64,000 nt of DNA from Nissolia schottii. Taxonomy: Eukaryota > Streptophyta > Magnoliopsida > Fabales > Fabaceae. The notes under the pieces were generated by a model, which was given only the letters and a program-made list of their open reading frames with translations, was not told where the DNA came from and ran no database searches. Positions within the stretch are counted from its first letter, which is position 1, and the number at the start of each line of letters is the position of its first letter. The position numbers and the translations under genes are program-made. The DNA lies in the NCBI GenBank assembly GCA_003254905.1, contig QANU01066072.1, positions 181,093 through 245,092 on the forward strand, read 5' to 3'. Positions 1-11,950 of the stretch are shown here, in pieces.

Positions 1-2584
1 AAATAATATACACAAGTACGTGGCAAAAAGAAAATCTGCTATATACACATATAACATATATATGATACACACAGTACGTGCCAACAAATCTGTATATACA
101 TGTAATTTACGGAGGTTTCATAGACGGCCATATGTATATACATATACATAAATCGTAGTCGTAATCGTAATGTAAATTCTAAAGCACCATGTCCATGAAA
201 TATATACGTAGAATCATCACCAAAATTCTATTCACAAAAATCTCAATTTCAGAATTTTAGTTTTACACTAATTGAGAAAATAATCACCATTCATGGAGAA
301 TCACAAATTTACAACGTTGCTCTGATATCAATTGTTAGATATAATTTTCACATTCTAAAAAATTATTACATCTATTAAAAATCTTGTGTTTTATGATTCT
401 CACATGATTAGGAGTCAAAACTTACCCGTGTAGTGTATATTTTATTTGTTGCAATGTTCTTTCTTTCATTCAATGACTATCTTTTTCCCTTCTCTTCCTT
501 TCTCTTTTCTTTCCTCTTGATAGTTAAGAGGAAGACTTTCAAACTACTTGTCTTGTTATAGAAAAATACTTCTCCTTTAACCAACCAGAACCACATTTTA
601 AAAGAGAGAGGAAAAGGTTCTTTTTTTAAATTCTAAAAGTAACAAACACTAACTTTATTCATACTTTGAGATAACTACCATAACATTAATTCCCTTAAAT
701 TAGAGTTAGTCTATGAATTACATAAACTATTATAAATGATTATTAAATTAAAATAATCTAACATTAAAAGCAATAGTCATACTAGGTAATAGGTATACAC
801 ACGTCCACAAGATTGGACTATCTTGATTTTTGATACATTAGATATAAGAAAAATTCTTAGATAATCACAAGATCATCATATTATATTTTCTGGGCCACGC
901 AGTGGCTATCGCTCCCATTAAATCAATATTTCTAGCCAGACATGTAAAGGAAATAACAAACAAAGGCCAGATAAAATTGTAAAAGCCGAAATGCACGATG
1001 GCGGTATATATGACTATAAGTTTTTGACATGTTACAGTTTTGAATCTGATAATGTATCGGTATGACCCACAACCTAGATGATAATACAGGGCATGAAAAT
1101 TTTTGGACGCAAGCACGTGCTTCAGTAGCCATGTGATTGATGGGCTGCAGTTAACTTTCTTCCTCCAAGCCCAGTGGGTCCTTCGCTCTGTAGATCCAAG
1201 ATATGACATTTATGAGATCCACAGTAATGCTTCCCCAACAAACAACAAACTAGGCATGGTTTGTGATTGTTGGCAGCATGCACCGTTTAGATTAATTTTG
1301 TTTTGAAAAACAAAAAGATCACTTTTATTTTATTTCTCTTCCAAATACATGCTTTCACAATTTAAATTAAATATTATTATCAAGCTGAAAATGTTTGGAT
1401 GCTTCAAAATCAGTGAATTACTACTATTACTTTTTGAGCGGACTCAGTAAATTAATTTTTTTGATTCGAACTCAGCAAATTAATTTGAAACAACTAAGTT
1501 AGAGGCCGTATAGTCCCTTTAGCATGTCATCACTGTTAGAACCAATACTGCAAGAAATAATTAACAAGCTTGGTAGATAGACTGCCATGGATTCCTATAA
1601 TTCGAAGATCATAGTGGTTGAACGACAACCGAATTGACTCCTCCACACCCTACCCTTATGTTGAAATAAATATCATTAAATTGTCTGGATGCAAGATGTC
1701 TTGTCCGCGCGATCAAACCACAACTCCCCATCTGTTCATCAGTTGCTTTACGTGTTTATATTAAAATTAATTTTCACTGTTGCTTTTGCTAACATTTAAA
1801 ATTGTCGAAGTTAACTTATACCGTGGATGAATATTTTTTTAATAAGAGGGTAATTTCCGATTTTCCGGCATAAATCTTGATACAAAATTGTAGTATTATA
1901 GTAGTATTTAATATCTCAAAAATAATTAAAGTAATTAATTTACAAAGTTAAAAAATAAAATATTTAATATATTCAAATTCCAAAAGTAAATATTCCTATC
2001 TAATATTTCATATTTTTCGTTCTAAGATTTTACCAATGGCTTAAAGATTTCTTTCTAATATGCAGCATACAACTAGTATTAGTAATAAGAACGGTTAAAT
2101 TAAGAGAGGGGAGAATCAAAATAAACCCTAAAAAAAATTTTTTTAAAATAAAATAAAATTAGGTGATGGGAGAGGGTGAAAGCAAAGTGAGGCCTCATTT
2201 TCACATAGCAAATTCTTAAAATCAATTAGTCATTTTCAAGATGCATAAAAGACCATAATTTTTCTTTAGTCAAATACAAGTCAAAGGGACAAAATTACCA
2301 AGGAATAAGAGACACATCACCCACCAACATTATGCTCCTAGGGATTCGGGAAGAATGTAATTATCCCTCCACTTATGCCTCTCTTCAATCGACGAATAAG
2401 AGAAATATTATACAAAAACCCCTCGATAAAGCGAAAGCAATAAGACAGAAAAGATACTTGAAAATCTATATACTAATCCATTATAAAATTAATTAATAAA
2501 TAAAAACAGAGAGAATCTGAGTAGACATTGGTCAACAATAATTGGATCCCATTAAATATATGATTAACATTACCTGAGCGGGGT
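1..2584. other. AT-rich intergenic region, no gene recognised
   Basis: Several short open frames occur between 865 and 1306 on both strands, but none resembles a known family and they overlap each other. I see no RNA gene and no clear transposon end. The part next to 2585 should hold the 3' UTR of the GT34 gene, which is transcribed leftward. Confidence 0.5.
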
Positions 2585-3901
2585 TCATGGTTGGGGATAA
2601 TCAAAAGGTACAGGAATAACGGAGTTATCCCCTAGATCCGGGTGGATGTAACCGTAATTGCGCATCACCTGATTATCGGCGAAATTGAGAGCCCTTTGCA
2701 TACCGTTCCAGCAAGCGTCGGCAGAGTACATGTGGTTGTGGTCCCCACTGCACGGCTGACACCCCGTGAAGTGCGTGATAAACGGCCTCCTCAACGCCTC
2801 ACCGCCACCGTCCTCCTTCAAGTACTCCTCCCACACTTCGCCGTACCTCTCGCTCACCTTCTCCGCGTGCCGCCGCCTCAACCCCCTCGCCCCTCTCCCC
2901 ACCTCGTCGTACCTCCGGCTAATATTCTCGAACGTTCCCACGATCTCCTTCCAGTACCCTTCGAAAAGGTACTCACTCTCCAAATAAATCTTGTCCGCCC
3001 ACGTTTCCTTCTCGAACGCGATCAGGTAAGCGAGGCCCGTCTGATCGTCCGACTCCGGGAAGAACTTGTCTTTGAACGTTGACCGCTGCGTCCTCCCCCA
3101 CTTCTCGTAATCTGGGCCCTGCGGGCCCATCCCGGCCCAAACGTCCATGAAGTCCAACGACCACTGGCAGTTACGGATGAGGAAGACGCCGGCGTTGAGG
3201 CCCGTCCAGCTGCGCTTCTCGTGAATCAGGTGGCCCCACCCGTGGACCACGAGGTTGTGATCTCTGTAACGGTCCAGCGGGAGCTTGAAGTCCATGTCGG
3301 TGAACAACGCGTCCGAGTCGACCCAGTAGATCCACTCGGCCTCCGGGTGGGCCAGCATGGCGGACTTCACCACCGGGTACTTGGCCCAGTAGGCGAACAT
3401 CTTCGGGTGGAGGAGGGCGTTGTTGTACAGTATGTCGTAACCGTGGCGGCGGCAGTAGTCCACCTTGTTCTTGAAGAATCTCAGGAGGAGGTGGTCGCCG
3501 ATGTGGTTCCGGCACGGCGACGGCTGAGAACCAGTCACCATAACGATCCTCTCCTTTGCTTCGCCGGCGAACGAAGGGTGGCGGAGCATCCACTCCCGGC
3601 GCTTCTGGTCCCAGTTCTTAACCTTGGCGTCCATGGTGTACCCCATTTCCGGGTCGTCGTAGAAGGTTCTCTCCGGCGGATCGAACCGGAGGTCGGGGAT
3701 GCCGTGGGCGGCGGCGCAATCGGCGGCGTTGTCGGCTTGGTGGTTGAATTTGGTGGTGAAATTGGGGTTTTCGTTGGGAATTGGGGTTGTGAAAGAATAG
3801 AAACCCCATACTATGAGGAGGGCAGAGAGTGCTCCCCCGAGGAAGAGGCAGCCGTCGGAGAGGAAGACGGAGGGCTTGTTTCTGGAATTGGACTTTGCCA
3901 T
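2585..3901 (-). CDS. GT34 galactosyltransferase, galactomannan galactosyltransferase/MUCI10-like
   Basis: A type II Golgi membrane glycosyltransferase of family GT34. It probably adds alpha-1,6-galactose to (gluco)mannan backbones, as fenugreek GMGT and Arabidopsis MUCI10 (GT6) do. The frame is a single exon ending in TGA at 2585. It is open from an ATG at 4075 (496 codons), but the family-like start is the ATG at 3901 (MAKSNSRNK), which gives 438 residues, the usual family length. A basic N-terminus is followed by one membrane anchor (GALSALLIVWGF, about residues 22-34). Next come the HPSF and TGSQPSPC motifs, the catalytic metal-binding DSD in YWVDSDALF (about 195-197), GLNAGVFLIRNCQWSLDFMD, DDQT, and the C-terminal HFTGCQPC. 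The 58 extra upstream codons are Pro/His-rich and are more likely leader. The related xyloglucan xylosyltransferases are the alternative, but the N-terminus and the spacing fit the GMGT branch. The specific acceptor is an inference. Confidence 0.9.
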   Translation of the reverse strand: MAKSNSRNKPSVFLSDGCLFLGGALSALLIVWGFYSFTTPIPNENPNFTTKFNHQADNAADCAAAHGIPDLRFDPPERTFYDDPEMGYTMDAKVKNWDQKRREWMLRHPSFAGEAKERIVMVTGSQPSPCRNHIGDHLLLRFFKNKVDYCRRHGYDILYNNALLHPKMFAYWAKYPVVKSAMLAHPEAEWIYWVDSDALFTDMDFKLPLDRYRDHNLVVHGWGHLIHEKRSWTGLNAGVFLIRNCQWSLDFMDVWAGMGPQGPDYEKWGRTQRSTFKDKFFPESDDQTGLAYLIAFEKETWADKIYLESEYLFEGYWKEIVGTFENISRRYDEVGRGARGLRRRHAEKVSERYGEVWEEYLKEDGGGEALRRPFITHFTGCQPCSGDHNHMYSADACWNGMQRALNFADNQVMRNYGYIHPDLGDNSVIPVPFDYPQP

Positions 3902-4078
3902 TGGAGTGTTGTGATGATGGTGAGAGGGGTCAGATGAAACCATTTTAAGCGGTGGCGGTTTCTTATAGTGATTCGGTGGCGTCACTAATAGTGTTTTCTT
4001 TTTGTCGTCGGGTAGTGCAGAATTGCGGGCATGAGATTCTAAAATAGGTGAAGGGAGGGAAAGCAACGGAGGCAATGA

Positions 4079-4083
<5 letters not shown>

Positions 4084-4112
<29 letters not shown>
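4084..4112. repeat. (GA)n microsatellite in the 5' leader of the GT34 gene
   Basis: About 14 uninterrupted GA units, read as CT on the gene strand. It lies about 180 bp upstream of the favoured start codon, probably in the 5' UTR. CT tracts in leaders or core promoters are common in plants. It should be length-polymorphic. Confidence 0.9.
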
Positions 4113-4115
<3 letters not shown>

Positions 4116-4211
4116 TAGTGAAGTGAAGTTAGGGAATAAAACGGTTGGTTTGTTGGACCATGAACTGTGGAGGCGGAGCTATTGAAAGGCTACGGTGAAT
4201 GCGCAGTGTCG

Positions 4212-4217
4212 TTTATA
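4212..4217 (-). promoter_or_regulatory. Candidate TATA box of the GT34 gene
   Basis: TATAAA on the minus strand, about 100 bp upstream of the GA tract and 310 bp upstream of the favoured ATG. The surrounding 19 bp (4199-4217) recur at 6149-6167 with one mismatch, which supports this block being part of a conserved promoter module. The transcription start itself is not visible. Confidence 0.45.
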
Positions 4218-5629
4218 TTGAAGAGGGCACAGCATCTACGGCATGGGGGAAGGATGTGTCTGTCTTTTCATTGTGCAAAAAGGGTTTACAGTTATGAAAA
4301 ATGAATTCTTTTGTATATTTTTTTACATCAAGATTATATTTAATTTTTTTTTATCATTTAGAATGTAGTATGGCGTAAATAATTAAAAAGATGGATGGTA
4401 TAATATTAAACATGATCGAAGACGATTTATTCCTTCTTAAATTTCTTATCAAGTTTTATTAAACACTTGTTATCAAAAGTTTTGTAAAAAGAAAGAGAGG
4501 GGTGACACTTTTACCAGCCACTTAAATATTAAATATTAGTGGAGATAAATATTTGGTACATCATTTACATGTCACTTAAATATTATTTGAGAAAAAATTG
4601 ATTTCTAGGTATAAAAATTATAAATGCCAATTTTTAAATATGCACATACATTAAAAAGATGGAAAAGTCATAATTTTAGAAAAAATATAAGTTTTGTTTT
4701 TTCTATTCACACTGGTTAAGAAATCAACAATGAAAAGTTTTGAAATCATTCATATTTATAATGCATTAAATTTCTACAATTTCTAAAACTTAAATGTTTT
4801 TAATGACATTAAATGTTTTAAAATTTTAAAATTTATTAATTTAACTTCTTTAACTAATGTTGTTAGGATTTTGGTTTTGCAAAATCCATTAAAATATTGT
4901 AAACCTCAAATATTTCTCTTTTAATCTCTTAGTAAGTGTATATCTTTAGGGCACTTATAAATAAAATCTTAATAATTAATGGTCTGTTTTTTCTTTATTG
5001 ACTTTCATTAAACTAATATTACTTCTTTGGAATGGATTCTTTTAATGTTATTGACTGGATCTGTTTTTATTGCAATTATTCCTTAAATGTTGCACGCTAT
5101 GTAATTTTTTAAAATTTGAAACTGACTTCTCAACTCTTATATTATTAGTAGTGGACTTCGTTTTGATTAAGTGCAGGCGATAATTGATGAAGAAGACTGA
5201 AAGGGAAAAGAGATCATAGTGCGTGCTATTGAGATTCACATGGTGGATTATGAGATTTTAATAGAAGCCATGCGAAGGGAGCGAGTTTTAAATTACATAC
5301 AATATCAATTTGTTTATTTTCAAAAACTCAATTATAATTAATGGGGCATGAGACAGGCACGTTGTACCCACAAGAAAATACGAAATTTGTCTAAAAGTAA
5401 AGTAAATAAAAAAAAAATTCTTGTATTGATTTCAATTAATTGATTATCATTTTAAAAAAAATTAGAATTCCATGTCTTCACTATTATTAATAATATCATA
5501 ACATTTATAAGGATTAAAGTGAAAAAAATTAAATATAAAAAAATTTATATTTTTTTATTATATGTAATAGATAATGGATTAATCTGTGCGGTAAAGCACG
5601 GGAAATGAGTTAGTTTATGAAAATAAAAA
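4218..5629. other. AT-rich region upstream of the GT34 gene, no gene recognised
   Basis: Very AT-rich with short frames only. Compared with the second copy of the promoter modules (6149-6620), the distance between the TATA block and the distal CACGTGGA block is about 1.4 kb here and about 0.12 kb there. Extra DNA may therefore have entered this interval. No transposon ends were identified. Confidence 0.4.
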
Positions 5630-5935
5630 CCGTCGGTTGGTTCCCCATTTATGGACACGTGGAATATGACTGACAGTTGGCCCCGCCAAACTCCTTCAGA
5701 TTCCCACCCCAATCAACTTACTGTGTCGCTGTATCTATTTTCGACCATAGCTTTTTATATACTCTGCTAAATTACTGTAAATTCATTCACAAATAATACT
5801 CACAATAAAAGAAAAGAGACAACTCCATTGATAGATGTAACATTTTCCGTACTATTTGTGAGATTCACTAATACTTTTACTCTGTATATTTTATTATCAA
5901 GCATTACCTGTAAAGTAAAAAAGCAGTATTATTAA
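5630..5935. repeat. Direct repeat, copy 1 (partner 6270-6620)
   Basis: Contains TATGGACACGTGGAATA, CAGTTGGCC and CGCCAAACTCC, then further on CTGTATATTTT and CTGTAAAGTAA. All recur in the same order at 6270-6620. The best-conserved 45 bp are 5650-5697 against 6280-6327. The CACGTG core is a G-box. This looks like an old duplication of the distal promoter region of the GT34 gene. Confidence 0.6.
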
Positions 5936-6148
5936 ATAACTCAATTAAGCTGTGTATGGATTACGTTCTAAACTTTTCACAAAGTTTAACCATCATAAAC
6001 TAGCATGATTAGGAAGATGGAGAGCTAAAGCGAACATGTTACTCAGTCGATTGCGGGATTGCATCATCATATGAATTTCAATCACAAAATGCGCTTTAAA
6101 TTACAGAATCAACCAGTCCAAAGTCAAGCCTTGTGAGAACTGAGTGTC

Positions 6149-6620
6149 ATGCGCATTGTCGTTTATATGAATGAAACGGGTCGCGCCGTATATGGCACGA
6201 GGAAGCTGGGGGGTTAAAGGATTGTTTGGTTCACGCATTTACTTCATTTCACGTTGGATTTCACCCAACTTTCATTCTAGTATGGACACGTGGAATACAT
6301 CAGACAGTTGGCCACGCCAAACTCCCTCATGTCCGTTTTAACCTTTTATGGCTCTTTCTTTTTTTGTGATACTTTTCTTGCCTCATCTATCATAAGCATT
6401 ATTATACTCTAGAATCTAGACGCTGTACTAAATTATTATTCACTGCATAATTTATTCTAAAAAATAAAAAAAGAACTTGTTTGGATAGGTGTCACTAGTA
6501 ACTAGAATACTAGTTTGTAGATATATAAAAATTTTCAGGAGATATGGCATCTGGCTATATTTCCACTGTATATTTTTATTATATAAAGAGTTGTCTGTAA
6601 AGTAATAAAGTGAATCTACT
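6149..6620. repeat. Second copy of GT34 upstream modules (TATA block plus G-box block)
   Basis: 6149-6167 repeats the TATA-containing 19 bp of 4199-4217, and 6270-6620 repeats 5630-5935. No GT34 coding sequence adjoins this copy, so it is either a decayed promoter duplication or a relic of a lost tandem gene copy. Confidence 0.5.
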
Positions 6621-8162
6621 CCCCGGAAAAAAAATATATTAAAAAGAGACTATAACAAGGATTTTTGGATTCTGCACTCAATTTTCATATAGTTGATCCA
6701 CATGAACTAGCTTGTGTGGTGTGGCACTAACTATTAATACGGTGAAATTTCATGATAAATAAGAGATGATAAGTAGGGGAAAAATTAAGAGACAGTGACT
6801 AAATATGAATAATAATGGTGTATTATTGAAGGTTGTGCATGTTAGTTACAATTAGGTGCTAATATATAGGCCAATAATAAAATCATAACTTAAATGATAG
6901 AATCAAATTAAATCAACCTAAATTTGTTATGAATAAATCAAAATCAATCACGATATACTAAATATACTAATTTGTTTCTAACAAATACTTTAGTCTAAAC
7001 TTGACTTTTATTTAAATATATTCACCATATTACAGATATCACGTAATCTATGCCTAGTGATCCAATAAAAAAGCAAGCGAAGGATAGTGTCGAATTGTAA
7101 GTTATGTAATCAACGAACCCATAACAATGTTTTGAAATTTCACTGGTTATCTACCGATCGAGCAATAAATTATGCCACACAGCTCAATGATTCAAAGTGG
7201 AAAATATTGGTTCTCATCTTTTGTAAAAAGTAAATTTGTTATCAATATTCTCTAGATTTTAAAATAGTTATTCTCTTTTTACTTTAGTTTGTTTTAAAAT
7301 CATTAATCATTTACAAATTTTAAAAATGATTAATATTTATTTTTTAACGTATTTTTATTAAATAAATTCTCTGTTAGAATTATTCATTATAATAACTCTA
7401 TTCACCTACTATAAATAAAAATAATTAAATAAAATACTATCAATTTTCCTTACTTTTATATTTTTCAATTATTTTCTCAATATTTGTTTAAAGGAGAAAA
7501 TTGACAACTATATAATATCAGTGATTATCCTTCTAATTAAATTTTCAATAAATTTTAAAATTAAATTCATCACATTTTGTCATTATTTAATATTTTATAT
7601 ATTCGTAACAAACTTTTCACAAGCCAAATCATTAAAAGAGTTAACTTGTGAGAAATTTAGATATTTATGAGTCATTTGAGTTTATGATGCACTTCTCTAT
7701 AAATATTGTATTAAATAGTATTAATTTATTACATTAAATCATTTAACACATCAATATATTATATTAAACTATGAAAAGATAACAAAATGTAACAAATTTA
7801 ATTGTAAAAATTATCAAAGATAGACAAATTTAGTAAGAGAGATATTTATCCGATGAAACATGCAATAAACCAGCTTTAATTTATTATTGAGGTTTGGAAA
7901 ATTGATGATTTGGTTTCAATATCACTCACCTCTTTGGTATTTAAGCAAAACATGTCATGTGACGGTGAGCTTACTGGTTGCTTGAACAACTTTGCGGATA
8001 AATTGACTCAGAAATCACATATTCACATGTGACGATTTGAGAGCGTTACAAATTCTTTCAAGGGCCAAAGTCCTTTAGACTTGGCTAGAATTGAGGAAAT
8101 TTTTAATTGATTGAAAATATTTGGACTTGGACGTTGGACCACAGAAATTGTTGAATAACTTA
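6621..8162. other. AT-rich intergenic region, nothing recognised
   Basis: No open frame of useful length, no RNA gene and no clear repeat boundary. The last 8 bp (8155-8162) are the left target-site duplication of the foldback element that follows. Confidence 0.5.
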
Positions 8163-9305
8163 GGCTTAATTAAGTTTTTAGCCGCTATAAAATTTTAAAG
8201 TTTATTTTTAGTTCTTGTACTCCATTTGTCTGTCTGGGGTTAACAGTGCAGACGTGGCCGTTAACAGCACTGACGTGGCCGTCAGCGGCATAATTATGCC
8301 ACGTGGCACGCTGCCGTTAACCCCAGCCAGACAGAGGGATTAAAAACAAACTTTGAAATTTGACAGGGGTTAAAAACTAAATTTTATTTAAATAATTTTT
8401 TGTGCCTATGAAAGGGTAAAATCAACATTAAACAATTTTTTGTTTTATATTTATTTTAAATAATTTTAACTACACTTATTTAAATAATTTTAATCACATA
8501 TTTAATAATTTAAATAATTTAGACATTTTTTTTATTAATATAAACATGATTTAGTAGTTTAAATTATTTAAAGTTTGTTAAAATAATTATATATACTTTT
8601 TTTTACTTGATATTAGTTAGTATAAATATTAAATATATATTTGGAACATGGTGACAATATACAAAGAATGAGTAGGCGTATTTTAATTTATTAGGATAAT
8701 TTAGGATATGTCACACTAGACTTTATTTGTATTCCACTTGAGCACTCTATAGACTTCATAAATTATCCTGATATATATCCTAATAAATTAACATACTCCT
8801 CCTCATGTAATCTTCTTTGTATATTACCACCATGTTCCAAATATATATTTAATATTTATACTAACTAATATCAAATAAAAAAACTATTTTTATTTTAACA
8901 AACTTTAAATAATTTAAACTACTAAATCATGTTCATATTAATAAAAAAAGTCAAAATTATTTAAATTATTAAATATGTGATTAAAATTATTTAAAATAAA
9001 TATAAAACAAAAAAATTGTTTGATGTTGGTTTCACCCTTTCATAGGCACAAAAAAAATTATTTAAATAAAATTTAGTTTTTAGCCTCGGTAAAATTTTAA
9101 AGTTTATTTTTAGTCCCTGTAAAATTTCAAAGTTTGTTTTTGGTCCCTATATCTGACTGGGATTAACGGTGCTGACGTGGCGTGCCACGTGGCACGACCA
9201 CGTCAGCCCTGTTAACGGTCATGTCAGCGCTGTTAACCCTAACCAGACAGAGGGACTAAAAACAAACTTTAAAATTTTACAGAGGCTAAAAACTTAATTA
9301 AGCAT
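8163..9305. mobile_element. Foldback (long-TIR, Mutator-like) non-autonomous element, 1,143 bp palindrome
   Basis: Nearly the whole element is one imperfect inverted repeat centred near 8735. The left arm begins GGCTTAATTAAGTTTTTAGCC and the right arm ends GGCTAAAAACTTAATTAAGC. Matching inner blocks include the ACAGAGGGA/CTAAAA block, GTGCCTATGAAAGGGT and ATATTTGGAACATGGT with their complements. ATAACTTA flanks both sides (8155-8162 and 9306-9313), an 8-bp target-site duplication that extends to 9 bp with a final mismatch. There is no coding capacity. Long TIRs with an 8-9-bp duplication fit Mutator-like foldbacks, although hAT cannot be excluded on an 8-bp duplication. Confidence 0.85.
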
Positions 9306-11384
9306 ATAACTTATTATTACGAACTTAATTTAGTCCTGACTTATAACTCTTAACATCAAGATACATGAGGGTACATGACATGTCATGTAAAGATATCCCT
9401 CATTACATCTCGAGACAACCAATTTGAGCGTCTCTTATCTCAGGATCAACCGGTCCAAGAAATGTAAACGTTACACAATAATAAGGGTTATAAATAGTCA
9501 CCCACACATTTATAACAACAGTTTTATACTTCAATAGCATCATTAAGGCTCGAAACAGGCCATTTATATATCATTACGAGCTATTCCATACACTAAATAC
9601 CTACAAACAGCTATCTACATAGACAAGTTATATAAAGCAAAGATATTGCATACAAGAGGTACATTTTGTTCATTTTTAACTACTCATATGTTTTAAAAGT
9701 TTATTTGGTCGTCGAAGTGTCTGCACCTCCACTGTCCTAATTATGATTGAAGATTGAAGGTTAGGTTCATCACTTCAACTTGCTGACTTATATCAAAAAC
9801 TGAGTTATAAATCATCTCGATACTGACTAAATTGTTCGTAACACTTACCCTTGAGATTGTGAAAGAATTGAAATTTGTGTCATCACTTTAATCTCTGTGG
9901 TTAACTTAGTTGGTAATTACTTTTATATAGTAGTAACTTAAACTTGATTACGTAAAAAAGAAAGAAAAAAAAACCTTACACTTGAGATTTATGGTTAGAT
10001 GTCTCCGGCTGTTGAGCGTTAACTTTTTACAAGGCAACAATCACTTTTAAAAGGGTAATTGCCCAAAAAGGTGCAAAAGTTAAAGTGGCATATTATCTTG
10101 AAAACACCACTGAGGAAAAAAAAAATCATTATCTAAATTTGCTTGTTCATATGGACAAGAAGTGTCCAATTTTTTCACGTAAAGAAACGACTAAATATAG
10201 ACGAAAGGCACCTATATGTATTAGTAAATTCAGTACCTTAGACTTTAAAGAGCATGAATTCATCTGAGTCTTTGCGGCTTTTCAGTAAGGTCCAAAAGCA
10301 GCAAACGGTGTTGCGGTATGCCATGAACTTGAAGAACATACTGTTCACTGCAATTTCAATTTCAATTTCAATTTCCTAGTCATCCACCGTTCCTTAATTT
10401 CGGAACGAAAAAGAAGATACGTGGTCTACGGGGGAGACAATAACTTTGACGTGTAACGGCTTCCAGGGTACAAGTTTTTCCCTTCAATTATGCACTAATT
10501 GAAGGACCACAAAAAGCCTCTCTATGCGCTTTCAAGGAGCCCCATAAGAAAACGAAAACGAAACTGGTAAACTGATAAAGGACAAAATAATTAATTTAAT
10601 TTTGATATTTTGATATTTTAATTTTGACATTTTTTAACATAAGCACCACATTATCTGAAAAGAAAAAGAGGCACCATAGAACACAGTATCACATTGCCGT
10701 GAGTTAGATAATTACTTTATTAACTATACATGAAGAACAGTTAGAGTTTCATCCAACATTACATGTCATTTTTAGAAATGCACACATATTAAGAAATTAA
10801 TTAATTTGCACATATTAAAAAAAACTTAAATGTTTATATTAAATTATCCTTCAATAAGTGTTACAAAAATATAATAGATAATTCATAATAAATAAGAGTA
10901 TAATTTAAAAGACAATAATTAATATTTTCTTAATTTAATAAAATGACAAAAATTTTAAACAAAATTTTAAATTAAAAATAGCATATAAGATTTTGCGAAA
11001 AAAGTTTTTTTTTGTCAACAAACTTTCGTTCATAAATAAATAGAGACCATAGCTTAATTACAACATATAAGCCGATTAAAGTCTTAAGAATATATTCAAT
11101 GAAACTTACACAGCTTATGGTGTGGTCTCTGTTTTCCGTACACAGTATTGGGTTACCCATGGACCGTGAGATAGCTAGTGGTCCTTGTACTAGTCTATTG
11201 GAACCATGACCTGCAAGTCCATGAACAGTGTGGTCTAGTCTACTTCAAGATGGGCCATCATTTACCTCGAAGCCTTGGCCCAATAGTAGACCATATTTGT
11301 AAGATGAATCTGTTTCCTTCAATATGAGCAATAACCAGGGAAGAAAAACAACCATTAAATTATTTTATCAGCTTTAAGTAACAA
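9306..11384. other. AT-rich intergenic region, no gene recognised
   Basis: Short frames only (for example 10085-10267), with no family match. A short (TTTCAA)n run of about four units lies near 10352-10375. Nothing else stands out. Confidence 0.45.
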
Positions 11385-11415
11385 CTAGATTCTATACCCG
11401 CGCGGCGGGTATAGA
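11385..11415 (-). mobile_element. Probable Helitron 3' terminus (hairpin plus CTAG)
   Basis: An 11-bp perfect stem TCTATACCCGC/GCGGGTATAGA with a 3-nt loop lies at 11391-11415. On the minus strand it is followed two bases later by CTAG (11388-11385) and then T. A GC-rich hairpin just before CTRR-T is the 3' signature of plant Helitrons. The body would extend to the right on the plus strand. No convincing 5' TC end was found before the HHP4 gene, so this may be a solo or truncated end. Confidence 0.6.
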
Positions 11416-11950
11416 ATAATTTTTTTATGTATATAAATATATGTGTTAATGTATATATGTGTGTATATGTACGTATCTGTGTATCTATGTGTACCACCAA
11501 TGCTAATAAATATAATGAATATTTTATAAATAATATAAATATTGTACATAAAAGGAATAATGAATTATAATGTGGTGGATGTTTAATTGTTTTTATTTCA
11601 GTATAAATGGTACACAACATGTTAAATGAACACATTTGTGACTAATTTACTTTAATAGTAGTAGTATATTTTCCAAGTGCACTATATGAAGCCTGCTAAC
11701 ATACTGAGATTCCAACGTTTTATATGTTAGAAAGAAAAAAAAAAAAAAACCATGTAAGCATATAAGCAACTAGTTTGCAAAATATTATTTATTTATAATG
11801 TGTACATTTGGCATAACATCTCTTCCTCATCGAGCATTCAAACCAAGAGAGGGAGAGAGATACTATGCAAGTATAATTGTCTCATGTCCATTTGCTAGAA
11901 GGCTTCTCAGTTTTATAAGTAAATTACTGATCCATTCATAGCTCGCGAAA
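11416..11950. other. AT-rich spacer and 3' UTR of the HHP4-like gene
   Basis: Holds an (AT/GT)-rich stretch at 11420-11500 that could be part of a decayed Helitron, then the presumed 3' UTR of the leftward HHP4-like gene. No coding frame is recognised. Confidence 0.4.

Noticed and set aside
3221..3937. 238-codon open frame on the plus strand, plus other frames inside the GT34 gene
   Set aside because: They are the opposite-strand and shifted-frame shadow of the GC-rich GT34 coding sequence, with no domain of their own.
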